Assembly: GCA_031283915.1 (NCBI GenBank)
Contig: JAITAY010000183.1
Coordinates: forward strand, 1-10,478
Source of the DNA: Tannerella sp.
Lineage (GTDB): Bacteria; Bacteroidota; Bacteroidia; Bacteroidales; Tannerellaceae
DNA length: 10,478 nucleotides
Direction of reading: 5' to 3'
Both the position numbers and the translations under genes were made by a program. Shown one piece after another: positions 6,580 through 10,478 of the stretch (positions are counted from its first letter, which is position 1; the number at the start of each line of letters is the position of its first letter). The notes beneath the pieces were generated by a model, which was given only the letters and a program-made list of their open reading frames with translations, was not told the DNA's origin and did not search any database.

Positions 6580-6797
6580 TATACTGCACGCGGGAAGATT
6601 TTGCGCAACAACAGGTAGTTAGTAGTTAGTAGCTAGTAGTTAGTAGAATAGTAGCCGGTAGCTCTGTGATACGACAAAGTTGTCCGCTCAAACCCTCACT
6701 TTTATGCCTTTCCCTCCAACTGCCGCTTGCCTGTCAACCGCCCTCTACTAGCTACTAGCTACCTCTTTATACGTAGAATGATACCGCGTGCAGTATA
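6580..6797. mobile_element. 218-bp MITE-like element with 14-bp terminal inverted repeats
   Basis: The ends TATACTGCACGCGG (6580-6593) and CCGCGTGCAGTATA (6784-6797) are perfect inverted repeats. About 20 bases inside each end lies a heptamer array facing inward: GTAGYTA-type repeats at 6615-6664 on the plus strand, and the same heptamer on the minus strand at 6763-6745. The middle, about 80 bases, is unstructured and codes for nothing evident. The symmetry suggests a non-autonomous transposable element or a large hairpin-forming repeat. No target-site duplication is obvious at the borders. It separates the nifB control region from the glgB promoter. Confidence 0.6.
6615..6664 (+). repeat. 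Heptamer tandem array, consensus GTAGTTA
   Basis: Seven consecutive units beginning GTAG: GTAGTTA, GTAGTTA, GTAGCTA, GTAGTTA, GTAGAATA, GTAGCCG, GTAGCTC. The first four are nearly perfect and the rest decay. The reverse complement, with two and a half GTAGCTA units, is at 6745-6763, so the transcript could pair the two arms. It is part of the larger inverted-repeat element. Confidence 0.85.
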
Positions 6798-6864
6798 TCA
6801 TGATTTGATGTTTCCGTGCAGATGATCATTCCGCACAAGGAATAAAAAAACGGGGCGGAGATAA

Positions 6865-6891
6865 TTTGTTACCAAGAATCGCTTATCTTTG
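6865..6891 (+). promoter_or_regulatory. Promoter of glgB
   Basis: TATCTTTG at 6884-6891 is an exact TAnnTTTG box, and TTTG at 6865-6868 could be the -33 element, although the 15-base spacer is short. Transcription would start near 6897, about 23 bases before the ATG at 6920. This placement argues against the upstream in-frame TTG at 6866 as the start codon, since it would not be in the message. Confidence 0.6.
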
Positions 6892-6919
6892 TGACGATTT
6901 TATTAAAAAATATGATGGC

Positions 6920-8929
6920 ATGAAAAAGCTCAAACTGATCATGAACGATCCCTGGCTGGCGCCTTACGAAGAGGCGATTGACGGGCGTTACCGCTATGCT
7001 TGCTGGAAGGAGCAGGATTTGACGAATGGCGGCGAACAGACCCTGTCCGATTTTGCATCGGGTTATCTGTATTTCGGTCTGCACCGTACGGCGGAAGGCT
7101 GGGTATTTCGCGAATGGGCGCCGAATGCGACGGCCATCTATCTGGTGGGAATGTTCAACGGCTGGCAGAAAAGAGAGGATTTCCGGCTGACGCGTCTGGC
7201 AAACGGCGTGTGGGAAATCGAACTGCCGGAGGTTGCGCTGCATCATGGCGATCTGTACAAGCTGCTGGTAGAGTGGGAAGGAGGCTGCGGCGAACGCATC
7301 CCCGCATGGTGTCGCCGCGTCGTGCAGGACGGGGAGACAAAAATTTTCTCCGCCCAGGTCTGGCAACCCGAAAATCCTTACTGCTTCCGGAAAAAACGTT
7401 TCAAACCCCGCGTCTCGCCGCTGCTGATCTACGAATGTCACATCGGCATGGCGACACAGGAAGAAAAGGTCGGGACGTATGAGGAGTTCCGCACCCGGGT
7501 CTTGCCGCGGATTGCCCGCAGTGGATACAATGCCATCCAGATCATGGCGATTCAGGAACATCCCTATTACGGGTCGTTCGGCTATCACGTGAGCAGTTTC
7601 TTTGCCGCTTCGTCGCGCTTCGGCACGCCCGACGAACTGAAACACCTGATCGACGATGCCCACGCTGCCGGTCTCGCCGTGATTATGGACCTGGTACACA
7701 GCCATGCCGTCAAGAATGAAGTCGAAGGGCTGGCACGGTTTGACGGTTCCGGCGGACAGTATTTTCATACCGATCGTCGCCGCGAACACCGGCAATGGGA
7801 TTCGCTTTGCTTTGACTACGGCAAGAACGAAGTGATGCATTTCCTGCTGTCAAACTGCAAGTTCTGGCTGGAGGAATACCGTTTCGACGGTTTCCGTTTC
7901 GACGGCGTGACGTCGATGCTTTATTACAGCCACGGTCTGGGCGAGTCCTTCGCCGGCTATGGCGACTATTACAACGGCCATCAGGATGGCGATGCCATCG
8001 TCTACCTCACACTGGCCAACAAGCTCATTCACGAGCTTAATCCTTATGCCATCACCATCGCGGAAGAAGTAAGCGGGATGCCCGGACTGGCCACGCCGCT
8101 CAAGGACGGCGGCTACGGCTTCAACTACCGCATGGCGATGAACCTTCCCGATTTCTGGATCAGGACGGTGAAGGAGCAAAAGGATGAAGACTGGCGTCCC
8201 TCGACGGTCTGGTGGGAAGCAACGAATCGCCGTCCGGACGAGAAGACGGTCAGCTATGCCGAAAGTCATGACCAGGCGCTCGTCGGCGACAAGGCGCTGA
8301 TCTTTTGGCTGATCGACGCCGACATGTACTGGCACATGCAGGCGGATGACCCGAACCTGCGCGTCGATCGCGGCATTGCCCTGCACAAAATCATCCGGCT
8401 GGTAACCGCAACAACGATGAATGGCGCCTACCTGAATTTCATGGGCAATGAGTTCGGCCATCCCGAATGGATTGATTTCCCGCGCGAGGGCAATGGCTGG
8501 TCATACAAGTATGCCCGTCGTCAGTGGCATCTGGCAGACAGCCCGCAATTGAAATACCGCTGGCTGGGCGAGTTTGACCGCGAAATGGTTTCACTGATCC
8601 GCGGAATAAGGAATTTTCAGTCGCTGCCGCTGGAAAAGATCCGGGACAGCGACAGCGATCAGGTACTGGCCTATCGACGCGGCGACTGGGTGTTTGTCTT
8701 CAACTTTCATCCCCTCCGCTCCTTTACGGGCTATGGTTTCCTGACACCTGCGGGAACGTACAGGGCGATGCTGAATACGGATGACCCGCGCTTTGGCGGC
8801 TACGGCCTGACGGACGATTTCGTAGAGCATCCCACCCGTTACGACCCGCTCCATGCCGGCGAAAAAAAGGAATGGCTGGAACTCTACCTGCCGGCGCGGA
8901 CGGGCGTAGTGTTGAAAAAGGTGGACTAA
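6920..8929 (+). CDS. glgB: 1,4-alpha-glucan branching enzyme (GH13_8 type)
   Basis: A 669-residue enzyme that cuts an alpha-1,4-glucan chain and rejoins it by an alpha-1,6 bond, creating branches in glycogen. Residues about 55-150 form the N-terminal CBM48 domain (FREWAPNATAIYLVGMFNGW). The GH13 barrel carries all expected motifs: VIMDLVHSH (254-262), GFRFDGVTSM with nucleophile Asp328, TIAEEVSGMP with acid/base Glu382, and YAESHDQALVGDK with Asp451. These match the eukaryote-like branching enzymes found in Bacteroidetes more closely than E. coli GlgB. Length is normal and the gene is intact. MKKLKLIMNDPWLAPY at the ATG at 6920 is the conserved start of the group, supported by the promoter position. 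It is transcribed away from the nif block and appears to be a single-gene unit. Confidence 0.97.
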   Translation: MKKLKLIMNDPWLAPYEEAIDGRYRYACWKEQDLTNGGEQTLSDFASGYLYFGLHRTAEGWVFREWAPNATAIYLVGMFNGWQKREDFRLTRLANGVWEIELPEVALHHGDLYKLLVEWEGGCGERIPAWCRRVVQDGETKIFSAQVWQPENPYCFRKKRFKPRVSPLLIYECHIGMATQEEKVGTYEEFRTRVLPRIARSGYNAIQIMAIQEHPYYGSFGYHVSSFFAASSRFGTPDELKHLIDDAHAAGLAVIMDLVHSHAVKNEVEGLARFDGSGGQYFHTDRRREHRQWDSLCFDYGKNEVMHFLLSNCKFWLEEYRFDGFRFDGVTSMLYYSHGLGESFAGYGDYYNGHQDGDAIVYLTLANKLIHELNPYAITIAEEVSGMPGLATPLKDGGYGFNYRMAMNLPDFWIRTVKEQKDEDWRPSTVWWEATNRRPDEKTVSYAESHDQALVGDKALIFWLIDADMYWHMQADDPNLRVDRGIALHKIIRLVTATTMNGAYLNFMGNEFGHPEWIDFPREGNGWSYKYARRQWHLADSPQLKYRWLGEFDREMVSLIRGIRNFQSLPLEKIRDSDSDQVLAYRRGDWVFVFNFHPLRSFTGYGFLTPAGTYRAMLNTDDPRFGGYGLTDDFVEHPTRYDPLHAGEKKEWLELYLPARTGVVLKKVD

Positions 8930-8940
8930 TTCAAAGATTC

Positions 8941-8988
8941 AACTGTTTCGCGTAAAGTATATTATCGTGTACGCAAGTAACCACAGTT
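8941..8988. other. Nested inverted repeats after glgB
   Basis: AACTGT (8941-8946) pairs with ACAGTT (8983-8988), and inside it GCGTA (8950-8954) pairs with TACGC (8970-8974). The structure begins 12 bases after the glgB stop and could end or protect its message. Only a short TTTG follows, so intrinsic termination is doubtful. Confidence 0.3.
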
Positions 8989-9018
8989 TGTTGACACACG
9001 GGGCATTCATCCCGGGGT

Positions 9019-9141
9019 GTCGCCAACTTAAAACCAGGCGTCGCTAACTTGAAACCAAGCGTCGCTAACTTAAAACCAAGCGTCGCCAACTTAAAACTAA
9101 GCGTCGCCAACTTAAAACTAAGCGTTGCTAACTTATAATTG
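9019..9141. repeat. 21-bp minisatellite, 5.8 copies
   Basis: Units start at 9019, 9040, 9061, 9082, 9103 and 9124 (the last partial), each containing a core like CGCCAACTTAAAAC, with C/T changes at a few positions. Because the unit is a multiple of three, the minus strand reads as a heptapeptide KLATLSF repeated. That frame has no stop from 9194 to 8934 (87 codons) but has no ATG. I therefore annotate the repeat, not a gene. The rest of 8930-9236, between the convergent genes, holds no other supported feature beyond the nested hairpin. Confidence 0.9.
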
Positions 9142-9236
9142 TTTTGTTTCGCAAACGATTTCCTTTTGAGTATAATTGGTTTATCCGTATGTTTTCATGC
9201 TCTTTGTTTATATGTCCCGCCGGATGCCCTACTGTG

Positions 9237-10397
9237 TCACTTGAACACCTTTTTCACAGCGTCCAAGTATCCGTATCCGAACATCGTACAGGGTTGCAGA
9301 TAGCTGGTTTCCGTCCATTCGTTCCAACTGTTGACGGTGATGAGCGGCGCCTGTTCGGGATGGGCGTCGATGTAGGCTTTTGCGTCCCGGAAGGCTTTTT
9401 CTACGTTTTCGGGCGTGTTATTTTTCACGATGCCGCCCATTTGCATCTCGAACCGGGGATTATTGTCCCAGCCGATGGACACATGCGGGTAGTAGGGGAT
9501 GTTCAATTCCCTGTCCAGCGCCTCCCACGTTTTGACCGCATCGGCCTGTATTTCGGTATAGTCGCGGTCGATGTGGAGGAAGTGGCAGTACTGGTAATGT
9601 GTGGCGCCGTCGAACTGCAAGGCATCGATGACGCTTTTTTGCGTCCCGACATGATCGCCCGCAATGCCGGTAACGTTTCCCTGCATGTCGGCGCGCAGGG
9701 TGAGTTGCAGGTCAAGCCCCTTGAATCCGGCTTTTTTCACTTCCGCACGAAACCAGTCCAGAGCATCCTTTGCCTCTTTGAGTCCGCCCAGTCCGCTGAT
9801 GAATGTCTGCAATTCGTAAATCATGAAACTGGGTCTGCCATCCACGGTGTAGTAGTTGGGCAGCGGAAAATAGTTGTTGATGACGCGCCGGCAAATCGTT
9901 TCAAACTCTTTCCGGTCGACGCCGCCTTTCCATATCAGCGAAGGATTCGGCTGTCCGGCCAGACGCTTGTCCCATGTCATGTTCACGTCGTGGTTTGCCC
10001 ACATCAGGTAGAATTTCATGTCGCGGTTGTTGGCCGCTTTGAGGAATCCGTCGTTCAGGCAGCCTTCGAGGAAGGGCATCCCGTCGTACCAGTACCAGTC
10101 GTAGATAAATACATTGACGCCATGACGCACGGCGGCGGCGATTTCCATCTCCATCACATACGGGTCGGCTTCGTTGACGTAACCCCAGAGCGGATAACGG
10201 GGTTGCGTGTGTCCCGCGAACTTGGGCTTGTTCGACTTGACGGTTTGCCACTCGCCGATGCCTTCGGGCCAGAATATTTTCGCCCGCTCGTCGGGGTGAT
10301 ACGAGGGCCACACAAACGCGGCCACGTCATACTTCTTTTGTGCACTCACTGCCATGCTCCACAGGCACAGCAGGAAAATAAAACCTGTTTTCTTCAT
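9237..10397 (-). CDS. Secreted GH99/WbsX-like glycan-active protein
   Basis: A 386-residue protein with a Sec signal peptide (MKKTGFIFLLCLWSMAVSA, likely cut after Ala19), so it acts in the periplasm or outside the cell. The mature part resembles the WbsX/GH99-like family seen in Bacteroidetes polysaccharide loci: DVAAFVWPSYHPD (24-36), GVNVFIYDWYWYDG (93-106) and VNSWNEWTETSYLQP (355-369). In the last motif Glu360 and Glu363 have the E-x-x-E spacing of the two catalytic glutamates of GH99 endo-mannosidases/mannanases, so hydrolase activity is plausible. The family is also labelled glycosyltransferase, but a signal peptide makes a cytosolic transferase unlikely. The substrate is not known. 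It follows another gene end by 20 bases, so it is probably in an operon. Low homology in the middle region keeps the call at family level. Confidence 0.85.
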   Translation of the reverse strand: MKKTGFIFLLCLWSMAVSAQKKYDVAAFVWPSYHPDERAKIFWPEGIGEWQTVKSNKPKFAGHTQPRYPLWGYVNEADPYVMEMEIAAAVRHGVNVFIYDWYWYDGMPFLEGCLNDGFLKAANNRDMKFYLMWANHDVNMTWDKRLAGQPNPSLIWKGGVDRKEFETICRRVINNYFPLPNYYTVDGRPSFMIYELQTFISGLGGLKEAKDALDWFRAEVKKAGFKGLDLQLTLRADMQGNVTGIAGDHVGTQKSVIDALQFDGATHYQYCHFLHIDRDYTEIQADAVKTWEALDRELNIPYYPHVSIGWDNNPRFEMQMGGIVKNNTPENVEKAFRDAKAYIDAHPEQAPLITVNSWNEWTETSYLQPCTMFGYGYLDAVKKVFK

Positions 10398-10417
10398 TTT
10401 GATTTTTATAAAATTTA

Positions 10418-10478
10418 TTATTGTTCGTAACGGTAAATATATTCATACATATTGCCGTGGCCTGTGAGGATATCCACA
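10418..10478 (-). CDS. 3' end of an upstream gene, cut by the window edge
   Basis: On the minus strand one frame runs in from the window edge and reads VDILTGHGNMYEYIYRYEQ before a TAA at 10420-10418. The composition is protein-like, and the stop lies 20 bases before the start of the GH99/WbsX-like gene, the spacing expected inside a Bacteroidetes operon. Only 19 residues are visible, so no function is offered. If it is a carbohydrate-locus lipoprotein or surface protein, it would support a polysaccharide-utilisation context for its neighbour. The alternative is non-coding leader sequence. Confidence 0.5.
   Translation of the reverse strand, partial: VDILTGHGNMYEYIYRYEQ

Noticed and set aside
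6365..6613. Classical NifA site TGT-N10-ACA upstream of nifB
   Set aside because: No exact match was found between the sigma-54 promoter and 6613; only a one-mismatch form is at 6545-6560, farther away than usual.
6866..6919. A TTG start 18 codons upstream of the chosen glgB start
   Set aside because: It lies before the TAnnTTTG promoter box, and the extra residues are unlike the conserved start of the family.
6869..7840. A 323-codon open frame on the minus strand, and a second one at 7850-8461
   Set aside because: Both are shadows of glgB, which carries all GH13 catalytic motifs in the plus-strand frame.
9019..9141. Possible CRISPR array
   Set aside because: Units are contiguous 21-mers without spacers, and no cas genes are present; this is a minisatellite.
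9144..10430. A 428-codon open frame on the plus strand
   Set aside because: It is antisense to the GH99/WbsX-like gene, whose minus-strand frame has a signal peptide and family motifs. The plus-strand protein shows no recognisable domain.

Overview
The window looks like chromosomal DNA from an anaerobic, nitrogen-fixing member of the Bacteroidetes, most likely the order Bacteroidales. Three things point there. The promoters in front of nifA and the branching enzyme carry the Bacteroidetes -7 box TAnnTTTG and the ribosome-binding sites are weak. The branching enzyme is the GH13_8 type usual in that phylum. The last genes look like part of a secreted polysaccharide-degradation locus. I assign the lineage from style and gene content only.

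Layout. Positions 1-195 hold two copies of a repeat built around a perfect 28-bp palindrome. An AraC-family regulator (283-1134, +) follows. Between it and the next gene is a convergent gap with two hairpins. From 6318 down to 1423 on the minus strand runs a compact nitrogen-fixation block: nifB, a thioredoxin-like [2Fe-2S] ferredoxin, nifV, then a NifA-type activator whose 3' end overlaps a GNAT acetyltransferase. The non-coding stretch 6319-6919 contains a good sigma-54 promoter for nifB, a spaced pair of direct repeats that could be its enhancer, a 218-bp element with 14-bp terminal inverted repeats and inward-facing heptamer arrays, and the promoter of the divergent glgB. glgB (6920-8929, +) is intact. 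Positions 8930-9236 hold nested inverted repeats and a 21-bp minisatellite. A secreted GH99/WbsX-like protein lies at 9237-10397 (-), and the last 61 bases are the 3' end of the gene before it.

How it fits together. NifB makes the NifB-co iron-sulfur core of the nitrogenase cofactor and NifV makes homocitrate, the organic ligand of the finished cofactor. The small ferredoxin may supply electrons or support cofactor assembly. NifA has a housekeeping-type promoter, while nifB has a sigma-54 promoter. This suggests that NifA is made independently and then switches on nifB-fdx-nifV. The structural genes nifHDK and the scaffold genes nifEN are absent, so they must lie elsewhere in the genome. The branching enzyme and the GH99-like protein belong to carbohydrate metabolism and appear to be separate units.

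No undescribed multi-gene system is evident. The points most worth checking are the possible NifA enhancer, the 218-bp inverted-repeat element, the nifA/GNAT overlap, the cysteine-rich NifB tail, and the minisatellite with its long open minus-strand frame.
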